From: DAIODI01 sp046349255 | Lineage (GTDB): Bacteria; Pseudomonadota; Alphaproteobacteria; Rhizobiales; Aestuariivirgaceae | Length of the DNA stretch: 64,000 nucleotides | Direction: 5' to 3' | NCBI GenBank assembly: GCA_046349255.1 | Contig: JAXMCR010000003.1 | Coordinates: 868,001-932,000 of the forward strand | Shown: one piece after another, positions 8,328 to 17,678 of the stretch | Layout: the number at the start of each line of letters is the position of its first letter | How positions within the stretch are numbered: position 1 is the first letter of the stretch | Program-made: the position numbers and the translations under genes | Notes under the pieces: generated by a model | Seen by the model: only the letters and a program-made list of their open reading frames with translations | What the model was told of the DNA's origin: nothing | Database searches by the model: none

Positions 8328-9617
8328 ATGACCGCGATCATCGACATCACCGGCCGCCAGATCTTCGACAGCCGCGGCAACCCGACCGTCGAGGTCGACG
8401 TGCTGCTCGAGGATGGGTCGTTCGGCCGCGCGGCGGTGCCCTCCGGCGCCTCGACCGGCGCGCACGAGGCGGTGGAGCTGCGCGACGGCGACAAGAAGCG
8501 CTACCTCGGCAAGGGCGTGACCAAGGCGGTCGACGCCGTGAACGGGGAGCTGTTCGAGGCGCTGGCCGGCATGGACGCGGAGGACCAGATCGCGATCGAC
8601 CGCCGCATGATCGAGCTCGACGGCACGCCCAACAAGGCGCGGCTCGGCGCGAATGCCATCCTTGGCATCTCGCTCGCGGTGGCGAAGGCTGCGGCCGATT
8701 CCGCAGGCCTGTCGCTCTACCGGTACGTCGGCGGCCCGGCGGCCCGCATCCTCCCCGTCCCGATGATCAACATCGTGAACGGCGGCGTCCATGCCGACAA
8801 CCCGATCGACTTCCAGGAGTTCATGATCATGCCCGTCGGCGCCCCGGATTTCGCCGAGGGCCTGCGCATGTCGGCGGAAGTGTTCCACACGCTCAAGTCG
8901 GAGCTGAAGAAGGCCGGGCACAACACCAACGTCGGCGACGAGGGCGGCTTCGCCCCGAACCTGCCGAGTGCGGAGGCCGCGCTCGATTTCGTGATGAAGG
9001 CGATCGAGAAGGCCGGCTACAAGGCTGGCAAGGACATCTACCTGGCGCTCGACTGCGCTTCGACCGAATTCTTCAAGGACGGGGCCTATGTGTATGAGGG
9101 AGAAGGGAAAAAGCGCGCCCCGAAGGAGCAGGCCCAATACCTCAAGTCCCTTGTTTCGGCCTACCCGATCATCTCGATCGAGGACGGGATGGCGGAGGAC
9201 GACTGGGAGGGCTGGAAGGCGCTGACCGAGGCGGTGGGCGCCACGACCCAGCTCGTCGGCGACGACCTGTTCGTCACCAACACGAAGCGCCTGAAGCAGG
9301 GCATCGACCGGGGCATCGCCAACTCGATCCTCGTCAAGGTGAACCAGATCGGTTCGCTGACGGAGACGCTCGAGGCGGTCGAGATGGCCCATCGCGCAGC
9401 CTACACCGCGGTGATGTCGCACCGTTCCGGCGAGACCGAGGATTCGACCATCGCAGACCTCGCCGTCGCCACCAACTGCGGTCAGATCAAGACCGGCTCG
9501 CTCGCCCGCTCCGACCGGCTCGCCAAGTACAACCAGCTGCTGCGCATTGCGGACGAGTTGGGGCCGCAGGCCGAGTACGCCGGGGCCTCGATCCTCCGCA
9601 GACGGAACGCCGCTTGA
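8328..9617 (+). CDS. eno: enolase (phosphopyruvate hydratase)
   Basis: 429-residue glycolytic enzyme converting 2-phosphoglycerate to phosphoenolpyruvate in the cytoplasm. Visible signatures include RGNPTVEVD, SGASTGAHEA (mobile loop), the Mg-ligand regions YLALDCAS, SIEDGMAEDDW and LVGDDLFVTN, the catalytic Lys in ILVKVNQIGSLTE, and the enolase signature SHRSGETEDSTIADLAV. The start ATG is preceded by AGAGGA at a good distance. A much longer open frame reaches upstream, but only the part from this ATG is enolase. The length is standard. No adjacent glycolytic genes are seen except tpiA some 8 kb away. Confidence 0.97.
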   Translation: MTAIIDITGRQIFDSRGNPTVEVDVLLEDGSFGRAAVPSGASTGAHEAVELRDGDKKRYLGKGVTKAVDAVNGELFEALAGMDAEDQIAIDRRMIELDGTPNKARLGANAILGISLAVAKAAADSAGLSLYRYVGGPAARILPVPMINIVNGGVHADNPIDFQEFMIMPVGAPDFAEGLRMSAEVFHTLKSELKKAGHNTNVGDEGGFAPNLPSAEAALDFVMKAIEKAGYKAGKDIYLALDCASTEFFKDGAYVYEGEGKKRAPKEQAQYLKSLVSAYPIISIEDGMAEDDWEGWKALTEAVGATTQLVGDDLFVTNTKRLKQGIDRGIANSILVKVNQIGSLTETLEAVEMAHRAAYTAVMSHRSGETEDSTIADLAVATNCGQIKTGSLARSDRLAKYNQLLRIADELGPQAEYAGASILRRRNAA

Positions 9618-9685
9618 TTGCCACAATCGGCACCCACATGAGGGTGGGCCCGCAACACCTCGCGTGACGGCGCCGGGGACGAGGA

Positions 9686-10378
9686 ATGCAGAAATCACAT
9701 CAGACGATTGCCAGCGTGTGTGCCGTCGGCGCGCTTGCGCTCGGCATCATCCAGACCTTCAACCTCGCCGACCGGGTCCGTCCCGCGCCGCCAGCGCCGG
9801 CCGTGGAGCAATCGGCCGTCGTTCCGGCGCCTGCCCCAACGCCCCCTGCTCCGGCAAGCGCCGCCGTCGCCCCGGCAACCACCAACTTGACCGACGTCGC
9901 CAAGGGCGACGCGACGATCCAGGCGGTCTCCGTCGCTCCCTCGGCGCCCGACATCGGCCCCGACACGAGCAGGCTGAAGTTCTCGTCGGGGATGGCCGAC
10001 AACGCGCCCCTGTCGATCGACGCGGCGGCCATGTTCGACGGTCGCATGGAGACCGGCACGAAGGTCGTGGGCAAGAACGGCGTCGACTTCATCGTCGAAT
10101 TCGCCGAACCCGCCGCCTTCACGATCACCGGTCTTCAGTATACGCAGCCGGCCGGCCCGGGTCCTCGCGCCCGTTCGCTCGAGGTGATGGTGATTCCGGA
10201 GACGGAAGGGACCGCCGCCGGCCAGCAGGTGCTGTCGTTCCCGCTTTCGACGGCCGACGGCACGCAGTCGCTGCGCATCCCGCCCACAGCAGGCAAGGGG
10301 CTGTGGCTCAGGCTCGCGGGCGCGCCCGGCGATGCCGAGATCGACCTCGGCGACCTCAAGGTCGAAACCGCCCGCTGA
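9686..10378 (+). CDS. hypothetical membrane-anchored or exported protein with proline-rich linker
   Basis: 230 residues. The N-terminus (SVCAVGALALGIIQTF, about 10-25) is a hydrophobic signal anchor or signal peptide. A low-complexity Pro/Ala linker follows (about residues 33-65, PAPAPTPPAPASAAV). The C-terminal domain from about residue 92 (SRLKFSSGMADNAPLSIDAAAMFDGRMET onward) alternates short strands and resembles a jelly-roll/discoidin-like sugar-binding fold, but that is only an impression. The protein probably sits on the periplasmic side. It lies 68 bases after eno. I do not recognise the family. Confidence 0.6.
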   Translation: MQKSHQTIASVCAVGALALGIIQTFNLADRVRPAPPAPAVEQSAVVPAPAPTPPAPASAAVAPATTNLTDVAKGDATIQAVSVAPSAPDIGPDTSRLKFSSGMADNAPLSIDAAAMFDGRMETGTKVVGKNGVDFIVEFAEPAAFTITGLQYTQPAGPGPRARSLEVMVIPETEGTAAGQQVLSFPLSTADGTQSLRIPPTAGKGLWLRLAGAPGDAEIDLGDLKVETAR

Positions 10379-10382
10379 CGGT

Positions 10383-10553
10383 TCAGCGATTTTGAAGGGT
10401 CGTCAGGGATGCCTGCGCAAGATCAGCGCGGATCTCCTGCTGCTCGGTCGCGAGGTAGATGACCGCGCCAAACAGCACCAGCGCCACGATGGCACGTATC
10501 AGGGCGCCGCGCTCTGAGGGATCGTTCGAAGGGGGTAGGCTGGCTCGGTTCAT
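10383..10553 (-). CDS. small single-span membrane protein, hypothetical
   Basis: 56 residues from ATG at 10553: a polar N-terminus (MNRASLPPSNDPSERG), one transmembrane helix (ALIRAIVALVLFGAVIYLA), then an amphipathic tail. The layout is that of a small inner-membrane protein. It converges with the preceding exported-protein gene, the two stops lying five bases apart. No clear Shine-Dalgarno sequence is visible and a GTG start 12 codons upstream is possible, so the call is tentative. It occupies most of the 332-base gap before the amidohydrolase; the rest of that gap shows nothing recognisable. Confidence 0.4.
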   Translation of the reverse strand: MNRASLPPSNDPSERGALIRAIVALVLFGAVIYLATEQQEIRADLAQASLTTLQNR

Positions 10554-10710
10554 GGCGTTCGCAACTGCAGCAATACCAAAATGTTGCACAGCGAAACGTG
10601 ACGGGAAAGCAATGGTTGCACGTCCAGTAAACTATTCGCCCTGATAGCACGGTGTCGCGCGCCCTGCGCGGTGCTATGGATTCGACCCTGTCGACCAGGA
10701 GAATCGCGCA

Positions 10711-12579
10711 ATGTCTTCTCGTCTCGCTTCGAAAGTGGCTGTTTTGCTGAGCTTCCCCGCTCTTTTGGGCCTCGCCTGCCCGGTGTACGCGGCCGACACG
10801 ATTTACGCCGGCGGCCCCATCATCACCATGGCGGGCGAAACGCCGCAGACGGTCGAGGCCGTCGTCGTGCGCGACGGCAAGATCCTGTTCGCAGGCGCGA
10901 AGGCGGACGCGCTGAAGCAGGCGGCCGCGGACGCGACGCAGGTCGACCTCGCCGGGAAAACCATGCTCCCGGGATTCATCGACGGGCATGGCCATCTGGA
11001 GGCCGTCGGCGTCCAGGCGGTGTCGGCGAACCTGCTGCCGCCGCCGGACGGGAAGAACGACTCGATCGAGGCGCTGCTCCAGACCGCGAAAGACTGGATG
11101 AAGTCGTCACCGATTCCGGCGAAGTACGGGATCATCCTGGGCTTCGGCTACGACGACTCGCAGCTCGCCGAGAAGCGGCACCCGACCCGGCACGATCTCG
11201 ACAAGATCTCGACCGAACTTCCGGTCTACTTCATCCACCAGTCGGGCCATCTCGGCGCGGCGAATTCCAAGGCGCTGGAGCTCGTGGGCATCACCGCCGC
11301 GACCCCCAACCCGCAGGGCGGAGTCATCCGCCGCGAGCCGGGGTCGAATGAACCCGACGGCGTGCTCGAGGAGACGGCGGCGTTCATGGCGCTCGGCAAG
11401 CTGCTCGCGCCGCGCGCCGGCGCGAAGGAGGCCGTGAGCCTGATCAACGCCGGCGAAGACCTCTACATGAGCTACGGCTACACGACCGCGCAGTCCGGCG
11501 CGACGACGCCTGCGGTCGTCGACGGCTACATGGCGCTCGCCAGGAACAACGGCCTCAGGCTCGACGTCGTCTCCTACCCGCTGCGGGTGGCGATCGGCGA
11601 CGCGACGTTCATGTCGAGCCCCTTCTTCAGCCATCAGTACACGAACCACTTCCGCATCGCGGGCGTGAAGCTCGTGCTCGACGGCTCGCCGCAGGGCAAG
11701 ACGGCGTGGCTGACGCAGCCCTATCTCGTGCCGCCGGAAGGACAGCCTGCGTCCTACGTCGGCTACCCTGCGATGCCGGACGAGCAGGTGAACGGCCTTG
11801 TCGCGGAAGCCTTCAAGAACGGCTGGCAGGTGCTGGCCCACGTCAACGGCGACGCGGCGATCGACCAGTTCGTGAAGGCCGTGAAGGCGGCAGAGGATTC
11901 CCAAGGTGTCGCCGACCGGCGTCCGGTGGCGATCCACTCGCAGACGGCGCGCGAGGACCAGCTCGACGCGATGGTCGCCGAGAAGATCCTGCCGAGCTTC
12001 TTCCCGATGCACACGTACTACTGGGGTGACTGGCACCGCGACTCGGTGCTCGGCAATCCGCGCGCGCAGAACATTTCGCCGACCGGCTGGGCGCTGAAGC
12101 GCGGCATGACGTTCACCTCGCACCACGACGCGCCGGTCGCATTCCCGGATTCGATCCGCGTGCTGTCGTCGACCGTCAACCGCACCACGCGCACGGGACA
12201 GGTGCTCGGCCCCGACCAGCGGGTCGATCCCTACATCGCGCTAAAGGCGATGACGTCGTGGGCCGCCTACCAGTACTTCGAGGAGGCGACCAAAGGCACG
12301 ATCGAGCCCGGCAAGGTCGCCGACTTCGTGATCCTGTCGGACAACCCGCTCACCGTTCCCCGCGAGAAGCTGATCGACCTGAAGGTGCTCGAGACGATCA
12401 AGGACGGCAAGTCGATCTACCAGCGCAAGGAGCAGGCGGGCTCGCTGGAAGAGACGCCAGGCGCCTGCGCCGGCTCGCTCAACTGCCAGAAAGCGATGCT
12501 GCGGTCGATGGTGGCGATGGGCATGCTGCACACCCACCGCTGGGTCGGCGAGAAGGCGCCACCGCTGTCGGGGCTCTAG
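10711..12579 (+). CDS. exported amidohydrolase family 3 protein (YtcJ-like)
   Basis: 622-residue metal-dependent hydrolase. A Sec signal peptide (residues 1 to about 27, ending PVYA-ADT) is followed by the small beta-domain TIYAGGPIITM and VVRDGKILFAG. The HxH metal motif is in PGFIDGHGHLE (His93, His95). Further His residues of the TIM barrel lie in LAHVNGDAAID, AIHSQTARED and FTSHHDAP, and the C-terminal beta-strand segment is GTIEPGKVADFVILSDNPL. Family members cleave amide or related C-N bonds; the substrate is not predictable. The export signal places it in the periplasm, which is common in the YtcJ-like subgroup. The last 30 residues (Cys-containing AGSLNCQKAML) form an extension. Confidence 0.85.
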   Translation: MSSRLASKVAVLLSFPALLGLACPVYAADTIYAGGPIITMAGETPQTVEAVVVRDGKILFAGAKADALKQAAADATQVDLAGKTMLPGFIDGHGHLEAVGVQAVSANLLPPPDGKNDSIEALLQTAKDWMKSSPIPAKYGIILGFGYDDSQLAEKRHPTRHDLDKISTELPVYFIHQSGHLGAANSKALELVGITAATPNPQGGVIRREPGSNEPDGVLEETAAFMALGKLLAPRAGAKEAVSLINAGEDLYMSYGYTTAQSGATTPAVVDGYMALARNNGLRLDVVSYPLRVAIGDATFMSSPFFSHQYTNHFRIAGVKLVLDGSPQGKTAWLTQPYLVPPEGQPASYVGYPAMPDEQVNGLVAEAFKNGWQVLAHVNGDAAIDQFVKAVKAAEDSQGVADRRPVAIHSQTAREDQLDAMVAEKILPSFFPMHTYYWGDWHRDSVLGNPRAQNISPTGWALKRGMTFTSHHDAPVAFPDSIRVLSSTVNRTTRTGQVLGPDQRVDPYIALKAMTSWAAYQYFEEATKGTIEPGKVADFVILSDNPLTVPREKLIDLKVLETIKDGKSIYQRKEQAGSLEETPGACAGSLNCQKAMLRSMVAMGMLHTHRWVGEKAPPLSGL

Positions 12580-12599
12580 GCGGAGACGTTTCTCCGCCT
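12578..12599. terminator. bidirectional hairpin overlapping two convergent stop codons
   Basis: AGGCGGAG (12578-12585), loop ACGTTT, CTCCGCCT (12592-12599): a perfect 8-bp stem. The left arm begins inside the amidohydrolase TAG and the right arm ends on the first base of the thioesterase stop. It therefore can serve both convergent genes. No strong U-tract follows on either strand. Confidence 0.6.
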
Positions 12600-13054
12600 C
12601 ACATGCCGATGATGCAGGTGCACGACCCGTGGGCGAGGAGCTTGCCCTCGGGCGTCTCGACGCGCGCGACCGACGTCGCCGTGCGCCGGCCGACGTGCTC
12701 GGCGACGCCGCGGCAGTACACTACCGGCATCTCGAGCGTGATCGGCCGGATATAGTGCACCTTGAGGTCGATGGTGCCGTAGCCGACGTCGGCGCCGAGC
12801 AGCGTGTGGATCGCGCAGCCGAGCGCGCTGTCGAGCAGCGTCGCGATCCAGCCGCCGTGCATGATGCGGCGCGGATTGAAGTATTGCTCCGAGGGCCGGC
12901 CCTCGAACACCGCGACCCCCTCCCCGACCTCGACGAGCCGCAGGCCAAGCAGCACGCCGACGGGCGCTGCGCCCTCGTTCGCCATCAGGCGTCGCAGATA
13001 GTCGATGCCGCTTTCGCCCGGCGCCTGGACGGTCTGTGTCTTCGCCATGTCCAT
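12599..13054 (-). CDS. PaaI-type hotdog-fold acyl-CoA thioesterase
   Basis: 151-residue hotdog domain. The active-site loop NPRRIMHGGWIATLLDSALG (about 60-79) and the strand/helix pattern up to the C-terminal LAHGSCTCIIGM fit the PaaI/YbgC-like thioesterase family that hydrolyses acyl-CoA esters. The ATG of MDMAKTQ overlaps the stop codon of the mechanosensitive-channel gene as TGATG, so translation is probably coupled; the second Met (MAKTQ) is an alternative. Its substrate is unknown. It is the last gene of the tpiA-secG-pyrG-mscS series. Confidence 0.85.
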   Translation of the reverse strand: MDMAKTQTVQAPGESGIDYLRRLMANEGAAPVGVLLGLRLVEVGEGVAVFEGRPSEQYFNPRRIMHGGWIATLLDSALGCAIHTLLGADVGYGTIDLKVHYIRPITLEMPVVYCRGVAEHVGRRTATSVARVETPEGKLLAHGSCTCIIGM

Positions 13055-15456
13055 CAGGAGAGCTTCTTTGCGGCGCGTCGAGCGCGCGCGTGTTCGGTTG
13101 CGGTGATCTCGCGCAGCGGCGAGGGGATGATGATGTTCTCCTCGGCGAACCGTCGGTAGATCTCGAAGCGGATATCGCTCTCGACCTGCGCCACGTCGCT
13201 CACCTCGCCGATGTAGACGTAGAGCACGAAGTTCAGGCTGTAGTCGCCGAAGTCGACGAAGCGCACGATCGGCAGCGGCATCGGCAGGCAGGCGGGATGC
13301 GCGCGGCCGATTTCGGTCAGGATGTCGGCGACGCGGATCGGGTTCGAGTTGTAGTCGACTCCGACGGCGACCATCGCCCGGCCGAGACGATCCGCATGCG
13401 TCCGGTTCTTCACGGTGTCGGAGATCAGGCTCGAGTTCGGCACGATCACCGAGGCGCGATCGAACGTCTCGATCTCGGTCGAGCGCACGTTGATGCGCTT
13501 CACGATGCCCTCGCCGCCCGACACGATCACCCAGTCGCCGACCTTGATCGGCCGCTCGGCGAGCAGGATCAGGCCCGAGACGAAGTTGTTGACGATCGAC
13601 TGGAGGCCGAAGCCGATACCGACCGACAGCGCACCGGCGACGAGCGCGAGGTTCGAGAAGTCGAGCCCCGCCGCGGTCGCCGCGAACACCGCCGCGCCTC
13701 CGGTGAGCAGGTAGCGCGTGGCGGTGAGGATCGAGTTTCGCAGGCCATCGTCGAAGCTCGCCCGCGACAGCACGCGGCGGTCGAGCCAGTAGTAGATGAT
13801 CCGCATGAGGACGAGGCCGGCGAGGAAGATCAGGAGCGCCAGCACGATGCTCCACGGCGTCACCAGAACGTCGCCCACCTGGAACCCGGTGAAGAAGGCC
13901 GACGCGACATTGCCGTAGCTGATCCAGTTGAGCGACAGCACGAACACAAGCAGCGGGAAGCCGCCGATCACAAGGAGCAGGTCGGTCGCCGTCGACACGG
14001 TGATGCCGAGGCGCTCGATGCCGCGCTTGGTGAAGTTCAGCCGCTCGCGCAGCAGGGCCGCAACCGGACTCTTCTGGTCGAGGCTCGCCGCGACGGTTGC
14101 GTCCGCGAGGTGGTGGATGAGCACGAGGAACGAGATGATGACCGCCGCCTCGAACAGCTTCGCGGTGATGAAGTCGCCGAGCGCGATGTACCCGAGGAGC
14201 AGCGCCAGCGTGGCGACCGCCAGCGCAATCCAGAAGAACGGCGCGAACGGCCGCACCCAGGCGAGCGCCGAACGCTGGACCGCGTGTTCTTCGTTCTCGA
14301 CCGGCTGCAGCGTGAGCAGCATGGCCGAGGCGATGACGATCAGCGAGACGGCGGAGAAGCCCGCCCACAGGTGGTTCGTCTCGACCGGCACGAACAGCAC
14401 CGCGGCCATGTCGTAGAAGAACTTCCCGAACCCGATGATGATGCCGGCGATGGTCAGCAGCGTCGCGTTCGAGGCGGCGGTCCGATCATCGAGCGCCACC
14501 ATGCGCCAGTGCGGCGCATTGGGCCGGAACACCGCCACCGCAAAGGTCCAGAACGTCACCATCGTGAAGATGCCGTTGTCGGCCGCGTCATAGACGCGGT
14601 CGAGTCGGCCGACCATGAGCCCGAACCGGTCGAGCACCGTCCATAGCCACTCGACGGCGATGACCGTGATCGCCACGGAGACGACCACCGACAGCGTCGC
14701 GCGCCACGTGCGGATGACGTCATCGGGAGCGCCGTCGGGATTGGACAGCTTCAGCACCCACGTGACGATCGCGAAGGCGACGGCCGCGACGATCGCGCAC
14801 GTCACCAGCATGATCAGGATCGGCCAGTCATAGGTCTGCTGCGCCTGCGCGTACCAGGCTTTGAACAGCCCTGTGAGGCGATCGGCGAACACGCCGGCAC
14901 CGGCAAGGCCCAGCGACCAGAGCTGCGGGTTGAGGATCGAGCGCGACGGCTCGAAGATGCGCTGCACGAACCGGTCGCGCTGCACGGTCGCAACCTTCGA
15001 GGCGAGCTGTTCGGCTTCCACCGAGACGAGCGACAGCTGGCTGCGCACGGCCGTCAGCCGGTCGATCAGGCCGGACAGCCGCGCGCGCTCGTTCGCGAGT
15101 GACTGGGGTTCCGTCCCGTCCTTGGCAGGGGGTGGCGGCAGCTTCTTGAGCTGCGCCTGGAGATCGGCAAGCGGCGCAGCGAGCTTGTCGGCCGCGATCG
15201 CCGCATCGATGCGCACGCGCTCGACGTCGGCGCGCGTCGAGGCGAGGTCCTCGTTGGCGACCGCGGGGCGCGCGGCCGTCGTGTTCGCCTGCTGGAGCGT
15301 CCCGCGGAACGTGCCGACGTCGCGCTCAGCGCGGCTTGCGATGTCGTCGAGCGGATTGACGAGCTGCTGGGCGAAGGCCGGCGCTACGGTCAGCCAGGCC
15401 AACAGGCACGAGACGACCAGCGTGACGAACCTGCCGGCGGCGCGGGTCACGGTCAC
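13054..15456 (-). CDS. MscS-family mechanosensitive ion channel with DUF3772-type periplasmic domain
   Basis: 800-residue inner-membrane channel gated by membrane tension. A signal peptide (about residues 1-29, TVAPAFA-QQ) leads into a periplasmic helical domain (about 30-190) of the DUF3772 type. Several transmembrane helices follow, then the MscS pore and beta domain: SVGIGFGLQSIVNNFVSG, LLAERPIKVGDWV, VPNSSLI. The GTG start (15456-15454) overlaps the pyrG stop as GTGA, which fixes it better than the next GTG two codons down. Length is much greater than E. coli MscS (286) and close to YbdG/DUF3772 channels. It probably protects the cell on hypo-osmotic shock; coupling to pyrG is translational rather than functional. 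Confidence 0.88.
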   Translation of the reverse strand: MTVTRAAGRFVTLVVSCLLAWLTVAPAFAQQLVNPLDDIASRAERDVGTFRGTLQQANTTAARPAVANEDLASTRADVERVRIDAAIAADKLAAPLADLQAQLKKLPPPPAKDGTEPQSLANERARLSGLIDRLTAVRSQLSLVSVEAEQLASKVATVQRDRFVQRIFEPSRSILNPQLWSLGLAGAGVFADRLTGLFKAWYAQAQQTYDWPILIMLVTCAIVAAVAFAIVTWVLKLSNPDGAPDDVIRTWRATLSVVVSVAITVIAVEWLWTVLDRFGLMVGRLDRVYDAADNGIFTMVTFWTFAVAVFRPNAPHWRMVALDDRTAASNATLLTIAGIIIGFGKFFYDMAAVLFVPVETNHLWAGFSAVSLIVIASAMLLTLQPVENEEHAVQRSALAWVRPFAPFFWIALAVATLALLLGYIALGDFITAKLFEAAVIISFLVLIHHLADATVAASLDQKSPVAALLRERLNFTKRGIERLGITVSTATDLLLVIGGFPLLVFVLSLNWISYGNVASAFFTGFQVGDVLVTPWSIVLALLIFLAGLVLMRIIYYWLDRRVLSRASFDDGLRNSILTATRYLLTGGAAVFAATAAGLDFSNLALVAGALSVGIGFGLQSIVNNFVSGLILLAERPIKVGDWVIVSGGEGIVKRINVRSTEIETFDRASVIVPNSSLISDTVKNRTHADRLGRAMVAVGVDYNSNPIRVADILTEIGRAHPACLPMPLPIVRFVDFGDYSLNFVLYVYIGEVSDVAQVESDIRFEIYRRFAEENIIIPSPLREITATEHARARRAAKKLS

Positions 15457-17081
15457 ACCAGCCGGCTCTGCTCCACCGCGGCCTCGATGAAGCCTGCGAA
15501 CAGCGGGTGCGGTTCGAACGGCCGCGACTTGAGTTCGGGGTGGAACTGCACGCCGATGAACCACCGATGCCCCCTCACCTCGACGATCTCCGGGAGGAGA
15601 CCGTCAGGCGAAAGTCCGGAGAAAATGAGGCCGGCGGATTCGAGCCGCTCGCGGTAGCGCATGTTCACTTCGAAGCGGTGCCGGTGGCGCTCGCTGATCC
15701 GGGTCGACCCGTACACCTTGGCGACGAGGCTCTCGGGCGCAAGGATCGCCTCGTAGGCGCCGAGCCGCATCGTGCCGCCGAGGTCGCCGCCGGCGCGCCG
15801 TTCCTCGAGCTCGTTGCCGCGCATCCATTCGGTCATCAGGCCGACGACGGGTTCTGCCGCCGGGCCGAACTCGGTCGACGACGCGCCCGCCACGCCCGCG
15901 AGCGAGCGGGCGGCCTCGATGCACGCCATCTGCATGCCGAAGCAGATGCCGAAATAGGGAACGTTCCGCGTGCGCGCGAACGAGGCGGCCGCGATCTTGC
16001 CTTCCGAGCCGCGCTCACCGAACCCGCCCGGAACGAGGATGCCGTGCACACCCTCGAAATAGGGCCCGGGGTCCTCCTTCTCGAAGACCTCGGATTCGAT
16101 CCACTCGACCTTCACCTTCACGCGGTTGGCGATGCCGCCGTGGACGAGCGCCTCGTTCAGCGACTTGTAGGCGTCCGGCAGGCCCGTGTACTTGCCGACG
16201 ACCGCGATCGTCACCTCGCCTTCCGGGTTCGCGATGCGGTCAGAGATGCCGAGCCAGCGCGAAAGATCCGGCTCCTTCGCGTCCGTGATGCCGAACGCAT
16301 CCAGCACCTCGCGGTCGAGTCCTTCACGATGGTACGCGACCGGCACGTCGTAGATCGACTTGACGTCGAGCGCCTGGATCACGGCGGAGGGGCGAACGTT
16401 GCAGAACAGCGCGATCTTGCGCCGTTCGTTCACCGGGATTTCCCGGTCGGCGCGGCACAGCAGGATGTCGGGCTGGATGCCGATCGAGCGCAGCTCCTTC
16501 ACCGAATGCTGCGTCGGCTTGGTCTTGAGTTCCCCGGCCGAGGGGATAAACGGCAACAGCGTCAGATGGATGAAGATCGCCTGCCGCCGCGGCAGTTCCT
16601 GGCCGAGCTGGCGGATCGCCTCGAAGAACGGCAGGCCCTCGATGTCGCCCACCGTGCCGCCGATCTCGACCAGCACGAAGTCATAACCCTCGCTGCCGGT
16701 CAGCACGAAATCCTTGATGGCGTCGGTGACGTGCGGGATCACCTGCACGGTGGCGCCGAGGTAGTCGCCGCGGCGCTCCTTGGCGATGATGTCCTGGTAG
16801 ATGCGACCCGTGGTGATGTTGTCCATCTTGTCGGCCGAGCGCCCGGTGAAGCGCTCGTAGTGGCCGAGGTCGAGGTCGGTTTCCGCCCCGTCGTCGGTGA
16901 CGAACACCTCCCCGTGCTGATACGGGCTCATCGTACCCGGATCGACGTTGAGGTAGGGGTCGAGCTTGCGCAGGCGCACGCGATAACCGCGCGCCTGGAG
17001 AAGCGCGCCGAGTGCCGCCGAGGCCAGACCTTTGCCGAGGGAGGACACCACGCCGCCGGTGATGAAGATGTACCGCGCCAT
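15453..17081 (-). CDS. pyrG: CTP synthase
   Basis: 542 residues; amidates UTP to CTP using glutamine and ATP. The N-terminal synthetase domain starts MARYIFITGGVVSSLGKG with its P-loop-like motif, and DLDLGHYERF, SVKELRSIGIQPD and CRADREIP follow. The C-terminal class I glutamine amidotransferase domain has the nucleophile Cys in YFGICFGMQMA and the catalytic His-Glu in VQFHPELKSRPF. I used the ATG giving MARYIF; the longer open frame upstream is antisense to the gap before secG. Family length is about 540-545. It follows secG by about 100 bases, which is common in Hyphomicrobiales. Confidence 0.97.
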   Translation of the reverse strand: MARYIFITGGVVSSLGKGLASAALGALLQARGYRVRLRKLDPYLNVDPGTMSPYQHGEVFVTDDGAETDLDLGHYERFTGRSADKMDNITTGRIYQDIIAKERRGDYLGATVQVIPHVTDAIKDFVLTGSEGYDFVLVEIGGTVGDIEGLPFFEAIRQLGQELPRRQAIFIHLTLLPFIPSAGELKTKPTQHSVKELRSIGIQPDILLCRADREIPVNERRKIALFCNVRPSAVIQALDVKSIYDVPVAYHREGLDREVLDAFGITDAKEPDLSRWLGISDRIANPEGEVTIAVVGKYTGLPDAYKSLNEALVHGGIANRVKVKVEWIESEVFEKEDPGPYFEGVHGILVPGGFGERGSEGKIAAASFARTRNVPYFGICFGMQMACIEAARSLAGVAGASSTEFGPAAEPVVGLMTEWMRGNELEERRAGGDLGGTMRLGAYEAILAPESLVAKVYGSTRISERHRHRFEVNMRYRERLESAGLIFSGLSPDGLLPEIVEVRGHRWFIGVQFHPELKSRPFEPHPLFAGFIEAAVEQSRLV

Positions 17082-17184
17082 GGGATTGCGGATATAGCGG
17101 GAGTCGCCCGTCCCGCAAAGCCCTATCCGGCAGCACTGTCCACAGCCTTCGAAGGGCCGGAAACCGGCGCTTCCGGACGCTCGA

Positions 17185-17595
17185 TTATTGCGGAACCTGC
17201 GGTGTGGTCGGGGCGGCGGGGGCGGCCGGCGCAGCAGGCGCGGTCGAGGGGGCCGTCGAAGCCGGCGGCGCCGCATCCGGCAGCTTCGGCAGGACGCTGC
17301 CGCCGTCCGCACCCGGCGCCTTGGCGGGCGCCGTCGGGGCCACCTGGTCGAAGATCGAGGTTGGCTGCGTCGCCGGGTGGTTCAGGATCGTCAGAAGAAT
17401 CGACGTCATGAAGAACGCCGCCGCGAGGAACGCCGTCGCCCGCGTCAGCACGTTGGCCGTGCCGCGGCTCGAAAACAGCGATCCGCCGCCGCCACCGCCG
17501 ATGCCGAGCGCGCCACCCTCCGAACGCTGGAGGAGGACGACGCCGATCAGCGCGATCGCGACGAGCAGATGAACGACGAGGACGACAGCGGCCAT
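17185..17595 (-). CDS. secG: preprotein translocase subunit SecG
   Basis: 136-residue small subunit of the SecYEG channel. Two transmembrane helices (VVLVVHLLVAIALIGVVLLQ, and TRATAFLAAAFFMTSILLTIL) flank the conserved cytoplasmic loop QRSEGGALGIGGGGGGSLFSSRGTAN of SecG. The C-terminal 60 residues are a Pro/Ala-rich tail (PAAPAAPAAPTTPQ) as in many alphaproteobacterial SecG proteins. It lies between tpiA and pyrG on the same strand, and this order supports the identification. Confidence 0.93.
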   Translation of the reverse strand: MAAVVLVVHLLVAIALIGVVLLQRSEGGALGIGGGGGGSLFSSRGTANVLTRATAFLAAAFFMTSILLTILNHPATQPTSIFDQVAPTAPAKAPGADGGSVLPKLPDAAPPASTAPSTAPAAPAAPAAPTTPQVPQ

Positions 17596-17678
17596 GGAAC
17601 CTGTGCCTGGTGAACGGTCAGGGGCGGCATGTAGCGCGTCTCACCGCCCGTTGCAACCGCGGGCCCCAAGGCTTTCCG

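Noticed and set aside
7890..9698. 602-codon minus-strand frame across eno
   Set aside because: Only its last 93 codons are real (sdhE). The rest is antisense to enolase.
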